DNA of 6,138 nt. Source: Promethearchaeota archaeon. Lineage in GTDB: Archaea; Asgardarchaeota; Lokiarchaeia; Sigyniarchaeales; SOKP01. Location: contig JAEORV010000109.1 of assembly GCA_016840695.1 (NCBI GenBank), positions 1 through 6,138 of the forward strand. The letters run 5' to 3'. A program made the position numbers and the translations under genes. How positions within the stretch are numbered: position 1 is the stretch's first letter; each line of letters starts with the position of its first letter. Below, in pieces: positions 1 to 5,631 of the stretch. The notes beneath the pieces are model-generated. The model did not search any database. It saw only the letters and a program-made list of their open reading frames with translations, and was not told the origin of the DNA.

Positions 1-440
1 CAGACTTAGAAGATGAAGAACTCGCTTTACCAAAGATTGATAAGGAAGAACCTGAAAAAGAAGAGGAGGGTGCCGAAACTCCTGCAGTAGATTTTGAGGG
101 AGAAGAGGAGGATTACGACCTGCTAACCGACGAGCAACCAGAATTACTAATTAAGGATTACAAATATATTAAGCCAGATATTGTGAAAGGTGTTAATGAA
201 TTCGACTACGAATTGATAATGGAAGGACAATCGCATGGATTCTGCAATATTTTAGTCAAGCATCTTTTACTTATAGAAGGTGTGAACATTGCTGCTTATA
301 AAATTACAAATATAGACAATCCAAAAATCTTCTTGCGAATTCAAGAGGGGTATAATGTTAGAGATATCATTTTCAAGGGAATTGCAACCCTTCAAGAAGA
401 AGTATCTTCAGTAGAAAAAGTATTTGCCAAATTGATGTAA
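1..440 (+). CDS. rpoL: DNA-directed RNA polymerase subunit L (Rpb11-like), 5' end outside the window, with acidic N-terminal extension
   Basis: The frame is open from base 3 to the TAA at 438-440, giving 145 visible codons. The last ~83 residues match archaeal RpoL/eukaryotic Rpb11. They start at VNEFDYEL (from about base 192), followed by EGQSHGFCNIL, which aligns with the family signature E-x-HTLxNLL, then VNIAAYKI and a final amphipathic helix. RpoL pairs with RpoD (Rpb3-like) as the alpha-like dimer that nucleates RNA polymerase assembly. Archaeal RpoL is normally about 90-100 residues, but here at least 62 more residues precede the core, rich in Asp/Glu with Pro and Lys, probably disordered. 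GTG at 183 would give an 85-residue protein of normal size, but it lacks a ribosome binding site and the frame upstream looks coding. I therefore prefer a longer protein whose start lies outside the window. The HTL triad reads HGF, a divergent version. The extension may be a tail of its own or the linker from an upstream fused domain; the window cannot tell. Confidence 0.85.
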   Translation, partial: DLEDEELALPKIDKEEPEKEEEGAETPAVDFEGEEEDYDLLTDEQPELLIKDYKYIKPDIVKGVNEFDYELIMEGQSHGFCNILVKHLLLIEGVNIAAYKITNIDNPKIFLRIQEGYNVRDIIFKGIATLQEEVSSVEKVFAKLM

Positions 441-446
441 TAACCA

Positions 447-464
447 TTCCTTTCTTGTTCTTTT
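447..464 (+). terminator. Pyrimidine-rich (U-tract) terminator after rpoL
   Basis: Directly after the rpoL stop lies an almost pure T/C stretch (TTCCTTTCTTGTTCTTTT) without a hairpin. Archaeal RNA polymerase commonly terminates at such U-rich tracts. Its position between the rpoL stop and the TATA-like box of the next gene fits, but the call rests on composition only. Confidence 0.35.
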
Positions 465-472
465 CATAAACA

Positions 473-478
473 TTTATA
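473..478 (+). promoter_or_regulatory. TATA box of the RNase III-like/DUF99 unit
   Basis: TTTATA (in CATTTATAAG) is centred about 28 bases before the ATG at 504. Archaeal TATA boxes lie roughly 26-28 bases before the transcription start, so the transcript would begin at or within a few bases of the ATG, that is, leaderless. No Shine-Dalgarno sequence precedes the ATG, which agrees. Confidence 0.5.
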
Positions 479-503
479 AGAAGTTAAAAGACAATGTATC
501 TTA

Positions 504-956
504 ATGCCTTATGATTTTTTAATTGATGATATAAAATCGAATTTATCTCAAAAAACTATTGGAACTGATAAAGGTTTAGCAAAAATTGGAGACGGAATTG
601 TTAATCTAACGTATTCAGTCGCAAAATCTATTTATTTGACCAAAAAAAGCTCAACTAAAAGCGTGATTCGAACAGGCATGAAAGTGAGCAAGACGATCCT
701 GTCAAATGCTTTAAAAAACGCGAATATGAGAAATTTCGCTAAAAATCGGGCTGACGCTCACGATATTGCCGATACAGCTGAAGCCTTGGTTGCATATGTC
801 TGGATTAACAAGAAAATGACTTTACAGGAAATCATCGACTTGTTAGAAAGTAATCTTTCTAGTGATTTACTCAATAGAAAAGAAGAGATAACGAGTGCTA
901 CAGAAGCATTCACTGTTTTATTAAAAAAAATGCACCAATTTTTACCTGAAAAATAA
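504..956 (+). CDS. RNase III-family protein, archaeal Mini-III-like (single nuclease domain)
   Basis: This 150-residue protein resembles the archaeal ribonuclease III-like family (I believe Pfam Ribonucleas_3_2). Two family motifs are visible. GLAKIGDGIVNL (residues 24-35) corresponds to the RNase III signature LxFLGDxxL, and DIADTAEALVAYVWI (87-101) corresponds to DxxEAxxGAxY. Metal-binding carboxylates D30, D90 and E93 are kept. The Glu of the classic ERLEFLGD signature is replaced by Ala (A26), as in bacterial Mini-III, which reads LAYIGD. There is no double-stranded RNA-binding domain. The known role of the fold is cleavage of structured RNA as a dimer; the substrate here is unknown. ATG 504 is chosen because it lies about 28 bases from a TATA box. 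The gene is followed after 3 bases by the DUF99 gene, so the two are almost certainly co-transcribed. Family assignment is fairly secure, activity is inferred. Confidence 0.75.
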   Translation: MPYDFLIDDIKSNLSQKTIGTDKGLAKIGDGIVNLTYSVAKSIYLTKKSSTKSVIRTGMKVSKTILSNALKNANMRNFAKNRADAHDIADTAEALVAYVWINKKMTLQEIIDLLESNLSSDLLNRKEEITSATEAFTVLLKKMHQFLPEK

Positions 957-959
957 AAA

Positions 960-1520
960 ATGAAAGAAAACCCCATTACAATTGGATTTGACGACGCAAC
1001 TTTCGATTTAAGATCTAATGTGAAAAAAACGCGATTAATTGGAGCGACGTGCCAAGGTACGAGATTAGTTAACGTGGGAAGTAGAGAAATTCAAATTGAT
1101 GGGAATGACGCCACGCAAAACTTAATTGAACTCGTAAAAATGACTGAAAAGCATGTCCAGTATATTTTAACAGACACGATCACTTTTGGAGGATTTAATG
1201 TCGTTGATATTCAAAAAATTCACGAAGATACTAAAAAACCTTTAATTGCTATAACAGAAAGAGAAGTAAATCTCGAATCAGTAAAAAACGCATTAGTTAA
1301 AAAATTTCCCTCACTGTATCAAGAAAAATTAAACTATATCGTAAATGCAGGAAACCTCTATGAAACTACTATAAATACGGCTGGAGGCGTTTCTAAAGTT
1401 TATTATCACGCAATAGGGATTAAAAGTGAAGAGGCTGAATTATTATTAAAGAAATTGTGCGTTGACTCTAAAATTCCAGAGCCCGTTCGCATTGCGCATT
1501 TAATAGGAAAAGTATTTTAG
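960..1520 (+). CDS. DUF99 / UPF0215 family protein (endonuclease V-like)
   Basis: The 186-residue protein carries the hallmarks of the archaeal DUF99 family. These are an N-terminal GFDD (9-12), IDGNDAT (46-52), an FGGFNVVDI stretch (76-84) and a C-terminal PEPVRIAHLIG (173-183). DUF99 belongs to the RNase H-like fold group that includes endonuclease V, which cuts next to inosine in DNA or RNA. The acidic residues D11/D12, D47 and D83 are candidates for metal binding, but I cannot confirm a complete active site by eye and the family has no settled function. Length is typical, so the gene looks intact. It starts 3 bases after the RNase III-like stop, with no Shine-Dalgarno sequence in the A-rich junction; translation probably depends on coupling or re-initiation. 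It ends 17 bases from the 3' end of the oppositely transcribed GTPase gene. Confidence 0.85.
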   Translation: MKENPITIGFDDATFDLRSNVKKTRLIGATCQGTRLVNVGSREIQIDGNDATQNLIELVKMTEKHVQYILTDTITFGGFNVVDIQKIHEDTKKPLIAITEREVNLESVKNALVKKFPSLYQEKLNYIVNAGNLYETTINTAGGVSKVYYHAIGIKSEEAELLLKKLCVDSKIPEPVRIAHLIGKVF

Positions 1521-1537
1521 TTCGCGTGTAAGAAAAC

Positions 1538-2119
1538 TTAATCTGTGTCCATTTCGTATTCTAGAATTTGTTTCATTCTCTCCCTTAATTCTGTTCTAAT
1601 CGCACTCATTTCGTAAGTTCTTATACCACCCAATTTCTTCTGAACTTCTTCGGCACCTAGAGCCCCGGGAAGGTCTTGCTTGTTCGCTATGGCGATGACT
1701 TTTGAACCAATCCGATTTGCAAACCTGTCTAAAATGGCTTTTGTTTTCTTCACGTTCTCTTCTGTTGAATCGCAAACAAGTACAGCTAATCCAGAATTCT
1801 TTAAAAAATCATTCCACATCGATTTAAAGCGCTTTTGCCCGCCTAAATCCCAAATGGTGCATTTTTTGCCATTAATCCGAGAGTCTTCGATCTCCAAACC
1901 GATTGTAGGTTCTTGTATTGCTGTTGTAGAATTGTCTATTCTTCCTTGCAATAAAGAAACTAAGCTTGATTTACCAACGCCTCCTTCGCCTAAGATACAG
2001 ATTTTAGGAAATTTTTCCAATTTGTTAGCCTTTTCATGTTTTATACTTGTTAAATGGAAAAAGCTAAAGTTTTCTAAAAAAAAGAAGTAATATCCACGTA
2101 ACATGAAGTGATTTGACAT
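1538..2119 (-). CDS. Arf/Rab-like small GTPase
   Basis: All five G motifs are present (numbering from the longest frame): P-loop GEGGVGKS (44-51), switch I Thr in EPTIG (T72), WDLGGQ (90-95), NKQD (146-149) and SAI (172-174). The GDP/GTP switch core is therefore intact. WDxGGQ and NKQDL are Arf-like, while the P-loop GxGGVGKS is Rab/Ras-like; such mixed types are common in Asgard archaea. No C-terminal prenylation CAAX box is seen. Start is uncertain. ATG 2119 gives 193 residues with an odd Phe/Tyr-rich N-terminus (about residues 10-21) that may be translated promoter DNA, and ATG 2104 is a second option. TTG at 2020 (residue 34) lies just before the first beta strand, follows an AAAAGG Shine-Dalgarno-like site by 8 bases and gives a typical 160-residue G domain. 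The gene lies downstream of EF-1A, separated by a terminator-like hairpin, and converges on DUF99. Effectors and function are unknown. Confidence 0.9.
   Translation of the reverse strand: MSNHFMLRGYYFFFLENFSFFHLTSIKHEKANKLEKFPKICILGEGGVGKSSLVSLLQGRIDNSTTAIQEPTIGLEIEDSRINGKKCTIWDLGGQKRFKSMWNDFLKNSGLAVLVCDSTEENVKKTKAILDRFANRIGSKVIAIANKQDLPGALGAEEVQKKLGGIRTYEMSAIRTELRERMKQILEYEMDTD
2039..2045 (-). promoter_or_regulatory. Possible TATA box for a short form of the GTPase gene
   Basis: On the - strand TATAAAA precedes the alternative TTG start (2020) by about 22 bases, centre to start. This is shorter than the roughly 28 bases seen at other genes here. If real, it would favour the shorter GTPase; the spacing makes this weak. 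Confidence 0.25.
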
Positions 2120-2174
2120 TGTTTAATGAAAACAAATAAAAAAAGAAAAAATAAAATAATCAAATAGTTTATTT

Positions 2175-2196
2175 AAAAAATAGAGAAGTTATCTCT
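2175..2196 (-). terminator. Hairpin plus T-run terminator of the EF-1A gene
   Basis: Three bases after the EF-1A TGA, the - strand reads AGAGA-TAACT-TCTCT (2196-2182), a 5-bp stem with a 5-base loop. One A and then six T follow (2180-2175). A second very T-rich stretch follows at 2160-2131. U-tracts are the main archaeal termination signal and the small stem may help. It would separate EF-1A transcription from the downstream GTPase. Confidence 0.5.
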
Positions 2197-2198
2197 TA

Positions 2199-3518
2199 TC
2201 ATGCTTTTTTAACGGCGGGAGCTCCCACGTCAATTTCCTTTACGATTCCCACAGCAACAGTGCGTCCCATATCTCTTACAGCAAATCGTCCCATTTCTGG
2301 GATGTCCGTGTATTTTTCCAGGCATAACTTCTTGATCGGTTGAAGAGTTACCATTCCTGCCTCGTTTTTCTTGATGAATTTTGGATTATCTTCGATAACA
2401 GCGCCTGTCTTTTGATCGAGCTTCTTGTCTAAAGACATGAATTTTGCGGCAATTTGAGCCGTATGGGCGTGAACTACAGGAGTATATCCTTGAGCAATCG
2501 CAGTTGGGTGCCAAATAACGATGATTTGTCCTTCCCACTTGCCATTTGGAAAAATAACGGTTGGAGGATCGCTAGGATGACCTAAACAATCGCCTCGCCC
2601 GACGTCTTTCATTTCGATGCCTCTAATGCTGAATCCAATGTTATCTCCAGGAATTGCTTGCGGGATCTCTTCGTGGTGCATTTCTATGCTTCGAATTTCT
2701 CCTTTGAATCCTGTAGGATTAATTATGATTTTATCTCCCTTCTTAAGTACGCCAGATTCTACTCGACCGACAGGTACAACACCAGTTCCCTTGATTTTAT
2801 AGGCGTCTTGAATTGGTACTCTTAAAGCCTTGTCAGTTGGTTTCTCGGGGATTATAAATGCGTCAATTGCTTCGAGTAACGTAGGTCCATCATACCACGA
2901 CAATTTATCAGATTTTTCAGCCAAATTTTCACCTGTCATTCCACTTGTTGGGACAAAATTTATCTTTTTGACTGGAAAACCAATATTTCTTAATAAATCC
3001 GAGACCGCATCCTTACATTCTTCATATCTTGCTTGATCATAATCCCAAACATCAGCTTTGTTGATGGCAACTACCAGTTGCTTGACGCCTAATGTCTGAG
3101 CTAAATAAGCATGTTCTCGAGTTTGACCATTTGCTGCAATACCAACTTCCATTTCTCCTTTCTTACCAGAGACTACTAAGATTGCAGCGTCGGCTTGAGA
3201 TGCGCCCGTGATCATGTTTTTGACGAAGTCAGCATGCCCAGGAGCATCGATAATTGTGAAATATTTTGAAGGTGTTTCGAATTTCCTGAAAGCAAGGTCG
3301 ATCGTAATACCTCGCTGTCTTTCTTCCTTTAATCTATCAAAAACATATGCGTAAGACCACGATTCTCTATCGTATTCTTTTGCGAGTTTTTCAAGTTCTC
3401 GTGCTTCCCTGTCAGAGATAGCACCAGTTTTGATTAACATGCAGCCCATCATTGTAGATTTGCCATGATCTATGTGGCCGATAATTACTAAATTCAAATG
3501 TTCCTTATCTTTCGGCAT
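2199..3518 (-). CDS. tuf: Translation elongation factor 1A (aEF1A)
   Basis: The product is a full-length 439-residue GTPase that delivers aminoacyl-tRNA to the ribosome A site. G motifs are GHIDHGKST (14-22), the switch I region ending RGITID (69-74), DAPGH (91-95), NKAD (153-156) and TSGM (191-194). Domain II begins around residue 233 (LRVPIQDAYKIKGTG). Domain III contains YTPVVHAHTAQ and ends with RFAVRDMGRTVAVG, as in archaeal and eukaryotic EF-1A. Two small departures from the usual archaeal sequence are visible: GHADF instead of GHRDF after switch II (A96), and NKAD instead of NKMD. Neither breaks a G-motif consensus. ATG 3518 begins right at the expected MPKDKEHLNLV N-terminus. In many archaea this gene sits in the str operon with S7, S12, EF-2 and S10; here it stands alone, divergent from aIF2-alpha across 356 bases. 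It is followed by a hairpin/T-tract terminator. High expression is expected from family knowledge. Confidence 0.98.
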   Translation of the reverse strand: MPKDKEHLNLVIIGHIDHGKSTMMGCMLIKTGAISDREARELEKLAKEYDRESWSYAYVFDRLKEERQRGITIDLAFRKFETPSKYFTIIDAPGHADFVKNMITGASQADAAILVVSGKKGEMEVGIAANGQTREHAYLAQTLGVKQLVVAINKADVWDYDQARYEECKDAVSDLLRNIGFPVKKINFVPTSGMTGENLAEKSDKLSWYDGPTLLEAIDAFIIPEKPTDKALRVPIQDAYKIKGTGVVPVGRVESGVLKKGDKIIINPTGFKGEIRSIEMHHEEIPQAIPGDNIGFSIRGIEMKDVGRGDCLGHPSDPPTVIFPNGKWEGQIIVIWHPTAIAQGYTPVVHAHTAQIAAKFMSLDKKLDQKTGAVIEDNPKFIKKNEAGMVTLQPIKKLCLEKYTDIPEMGRFAVRDMGRTVAVGIVKEIDVGAPAVKKA

Positions 3519-3604
3519 ATTTAATCAATCTCTTTGAATATTTTTTTGTATATTGTTTAATTTACTTAATTTTATTAAATGATCAATCAACATTTTGATG
3601 GTAC

Positions 3605-3642
3605 TACTATTAAATCAAATCTATACGTTTTGATCGATAGTA
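3605..3642. repeat. Interrupted inverted repeat (two 6-bp stems)
   Basis: TACTAT (3605-3610) is complementary to ATAGTA (3637-3642). Inside it ATCAAA (3614-3619) is complementary to TTTGAT (3629-3634). A TAA/CG internal loop and a 9-base apical loop (3620-3628) complete the structure. It could be an operator for a dimeric regulator or an RNA hairpin. The sequence is AT-rich, so part of the pairing could arise by chance. Confidence 0.45.
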
Positions 3643-3844
3643 TTTTATTGAATGATATTGTTGTTTAATGATATCTATTTTATATTTTTTACCCTTTTTT
3701 CGAACTAATCTAATTAATCAATAGTGTTTAGGGAAATTAATGGGAAAGTATAGAATTTTTAAAATGAATAAGAGACAAATTTTGAGTTGTTCGATAATAA
3801 AAATAAAATACCATTAAACCTTTTAATTAAATTAATCAACTTCA

Positions 3845-3850
3845 TTTAAA
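3845..3850 (+). promoter_or_regulatory. TATA box of the aIF2-alpha/nop10 unit
   Basis: TTTAAA (in CATTTAAAAA) is centred about 27-28 bases before the ATG at 3875, the same spacing as in front of the RNase III-like and GINS genes. A leaderless transcript is implied; there is no clear Shine-Dalgarno sequence just before the ATG. Confidence 0.45.
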
Positions 3851-3874
3851 AAAAAAGAAGAACTCGCAAATATC

Positions 3875-4693
3875 ATGGTAAAAAGTCGAACGAAATTCCC
3901 AAAGGAAGGCGAATTTGTAATTGCTCGAGTTGTTGAGATCGAGAAACAATACGTTTACGTGGATTTAATCGATTACGAGGGCTTGCCTTCGGAGAGAATG
4001 GCAAGAGGCATGGTTCACATCAGTGAGATCTCAAGTCGCTGGATTAAAAATGTAAGGAATTTTGTTCGAATCAACCAGGTTATCGTGTTAAGAGTGTTAA
4101 AAGTTGACGAATATAAAGGACACGTTGACTGTTCTTTAAGAAGAGTAAATTCTGCGCAAAAAGACAGACGCATGAAAGAACATAAATACGCTACAAAGTA
4201 CGAAAATTTACTTCAATTCCTCGCAGAAGAACAAAACATTAGTTTAGATGAAGCGTATAATTTGATAGGCTTTCCCGTGTTAGACTTGTACAACTCATAT
4301 CAAGAGACGCTTGAAGAGCTTAAGGAAAATGGGAAAGCCATATTAGACGAAATCAATCTTAATTCGGAAGATATCAAGAATTCGTATCTACAAATAGTCG
4401 ACGAGAACGTCGAGATTTCCACGGTAAGCATTATAGGAAAGATCAAGCTCTCTTTTATTAACGAAAACGGCATAGAACACATTAAAGACGCTTTACTGAG
4501 CGCCATGAGAGTAATTGAATATCCTAAAAAAACTAGAAATTTAAGCATTAGTTATATTGGAACTCCATATTATCGCTTAGAGATTATTTCAAAAGATTAT
4601 ATTGATGCGGAAGGAATCTTATCTGAGGCGTTAGAAATAATCCAAGCAAAAGCCGATCAAAATAACGGGCAATTTGAGTTCATCCGAGATTAA
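3875..4693 (+). CDS. eif2a: Translation initiation factor 2 subunit alpha (aIF2-alpha)
   Basis: The 272-residue protein has the three-part layout and usual length of aIF2-alpha. An N-terminal S1 RNA-binding domain spans about 11-91 and includes VHISEISSRWIKNVR (47-61) and KGHVDCSLRRV (81-91). A helical domain spans about 95-175 and a C-terminal alpha/beta domain about 180-272, which binds the gamma subunit. Together with beta and gamma it forms aIF2, which brings initiator tRNA to the ribosome. Ser53 sits where eukaryotic eIF2-alpha carries the regulatory Ser51 (SELS becomes SEIS). The loop before it (EGLPSERMARGM, 35-46) is about six residues longer than in most archaeal homologues. ATG 3875 is supported by a TATA box about 28 bases upstream and by full S1 coverage. 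Gene order aIF2-alpha then nop10 is widely conserved in archaea. The ribosomal protein genes L44e and S27e often found upstream are missing here. Confidence 0.97.
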   Translation: MVKSRTKFPKEGEFVIARVVEIEKQYVYVDLIDYEGLPSERMARGMVHISEISSRWIKNVRNFVRINQVIVLRVLKVDEYKGHVDCSLRRVNSAQKDRRMKEHKYATKYENLLQFLAEEQNISLDEAYNLIGFPVLDLYNSYQETLEELKENGKAILDEINLNSEDIKNSYLQIVDENVEISTVSIIGKIKLSFINENGIEHIKDALLSAMRVIEYPKKTRNLSISYIGTPYYRLEIISKDYIDAEGILSEALEIIQAKADQNNGQFEFIRD

Positions 4694-4707
4694 TCCTTTC
4701 CTTAAAA

Positions 4708-4712
4708 GAGGT
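4708..4712 (+). promoter_or_regulatory. Shine-Dalgarno sequence of nop10
   Basis: GAGGT lies 8 bases before the GTG at 4721. It fixes this non-ATG start and fits translation of nop10 as the second gene of a transcript begun at aIF2-alpha. Confidence 0.7.
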
Positions 4713-4720
4713 TTGCTAAC

Positions 4721-4912
4721 GTGACAAAATACCTTCAAAAATGTAAGGAATGCAATGAATATGGCTTGGCAAATCTAAACTCGCAATGTCGCTTTTGCGG
4801 CGGTCAATTAATCAATGTTAAACCTCCAAAATTCTCGCTCACTGATAAATTTGCGAAATATCGGATGAAATATTTTAGAGAAGAATTCGATAAGAAATAC
4901 AATCAAACTTAA
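4721..4912 (+). CDS. nop10: H/ACA ribonucleoprotein subunit Nop10
   Basis: This 63-residue protein is a core part of the box H/ACA ribonucleoprotein (with Cbf5, Gar1 and L7Ae), which makes pseudouridine in rRNA at guide-RNA-selected sites. The zinc ribbon is complete: C8-x2-C11 and C23-x2-C26. It is followed by the typical linker and PPKFSLTDKFAKYR (35-48), close to the family PPRFSPEDxYxKYR that packs on Cbf5. The C-terminal tail is basic and acidic mixed, and slightly longer than usual. Translation starts at GTG with a good Shine-Dalgarno site, 27 bases after the aIF2-alpha stop. The archaeal cluster often continues with a PAC2-family proteasome chaperone gene; here it ends and runs into the convergent GINS gene, overlapping by 4 bases. 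Confidence 0.95.
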   Translation: MTKYLQKCKECNEYGLANLNSQCRFCGGQLINVKPPKFSLTDKFAKYRMKYFREEFDKKYNQT

Positions 4913-5607
4913 CTAATTTCAATTTTTTCTGCGAATTTCTCAAAAAGTAGGATTTTAGCGTTCTTAAACGGTAAATTAGCCACGTCATCTTTTTCAAATG
5001 GTCCATAGTTTACGAGATCTATTCCAACTAATGCAGGTGTTTGTTTTAAAAATCGAAGTAAAGTATAATTAAAGTCGTCTTTTTTCTTCTCATCGACAAG
5101 ATCTGATATCAGAGCTTGGCGTTCTTCAGAAACTTGAGTTGCTTTTAATGTATCCTGGATCTCGACTTCTACTGGTTCGATTTTTTCAACTTGTCCTATT
5201 TTTTGCTCATCAACTTTAATCGCTGTTATCTCCTCAGTACCGTCGTAAATAGAAAGGGCCTTCATTTTTTCAAATCCTTTAATAGAGCTCACTAGATTTT
5301 GAAAAAACATCTTTTCTGCTTCTATCACGTTATTAAAATCGATTTCTTGGAGGGCAAGAGCTGCGTTCATAATTTTTATTTCTCTTATTTTTAAAAAATC
5401 GGAGAGAAGAAACTTCATGTTATCTTGATAAGCCTTTTTTATGGCGTTCTTAACGAGATCTTGTTCTGGAACTCCCAAATCGCTAATTTCTTTAATTAAT
5501 TTCTTATAATTGTTGAAATTTTCTTGAGTAAATGGACTTAATCCTGCTTGCTTAAGTTCTTCTTGCCAATGCCAGAATAATTTTTCGTACTCGCGTTTCA
5601 GATCCAT
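4909..5607 (-). CDS. GINS complex protein, Sld5/Psf1 (Gins15/Gins51) type
   Basis: The 232-residue protein has a mostly helical N-terminal A-domain (about 1-115), a charged, probably flexible linker (about 128-180, rich in Glu, Val and Lys) and a C-terminal B-domain. The B-domain is the most recognisable part: TPALVGIDLVNYGPFEKDD (residues 190-208) followed by VANLPFKNAKILL. Order A then B places it with Sld5/Psf1 and archaeal Gins15/Gins51, not with Gins23. GINS joins MCM and GAN/Cdc45 in the archaeal replicative helicase complex and contacts primase. ATG 5607 has a TATA box centred 28 bases upstream. It lies downstream of priS on the same strand, 70 bases apart, a neighbourhood seen in other archaea. 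Its stop TAA overlaps the nop10 stop on the other strand. Confidence 0.87.
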   Translation of the reverse strand: MDLKREYEKLFWHWQEELKQAGLSPFTQENFNNYKKLIKEISDLGVPEQDLVKNAIKKAYQDNMKFLLSDFLKIREIKIMNAALALQEIDFNNVIEAEKMFFQNLVSSIKGFEKMKALSIYDGTEEITAIKVDEQKIGQVEKIEPVEVEIQDTLKATQVSEERQALISDLVDEKKKDDFNYTLLRFLKQTPALVGIDLVNYGPFEKDDVANLPFKNAKILLFEKFAEKIEIS

Positions 5608-5631
5608 GTGAATCGAACGATATTGGTAATG

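Larger units (their letters stand above)
3519..3874. other. AT-rich divergent intergenic/promoter region between EF-1A and aIF2-alpha
   Basis: No convincing gene lies in these 356 bases. They must hold the EF-1A promoter (- strand) and the aIF2-alpha promoter (+ strand). On the EF-1A side a weak TATA-like word TATACA (3552-3547, - strand) is centred about 31 bases before the ATG. On the aIF2-alpha side TTTAAA is at 3845-3850. Other structure seen: an inverted repeat at 3605-3642; three direct copies of TTAATCAA at 3521-3528, 3714-3721 and 3832-3839; a direct repeat AATGATAT at 3651-3658 and 3667-3674; a short hairpin ATCAA-CATT-TTGAT at 3586-3599; and a T-rich run at 3681-3700. No tRNA-like or riboswitch-like structure was recognised. 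Confidence 0.6.

Noticed and set aside
758..976. 72-codon - strand frame opposite the RNase III-like gene
   Set aside because: Hydrophobic composition comes from reading A-rich coding sequence backwards; the sense strand carries conserved RNase III motifs.
1680..2090. 136-codon + strand open frame opposite the GTPase gene
   Set aside because: It is a mirror of a gene with all five G motifs; its translation shows no domain and no ribosome binding site or promoter was seen.
2617..3036. Two + strand open frames opposite EF-1A
   Set aside because: They lie fully antisense to an unmistakable EF-1A, are 61 and 68 codons long and have no family resemblance.
3740..3817. Small 25-codon + strand frame starting MGKYRIFKMNKR in the intergenic region
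   Set aside because: Very short, only a weak GGG six bases upstream, no recognisable motif and AT-rich codons typical of random frames in this region.
4300..4548. 82-codon - strand frame opposite aIF2-alpha
   Set aside because: Antisense to the conserved helical and C-terminal domains of aIF2-alpha, with no independent signal.
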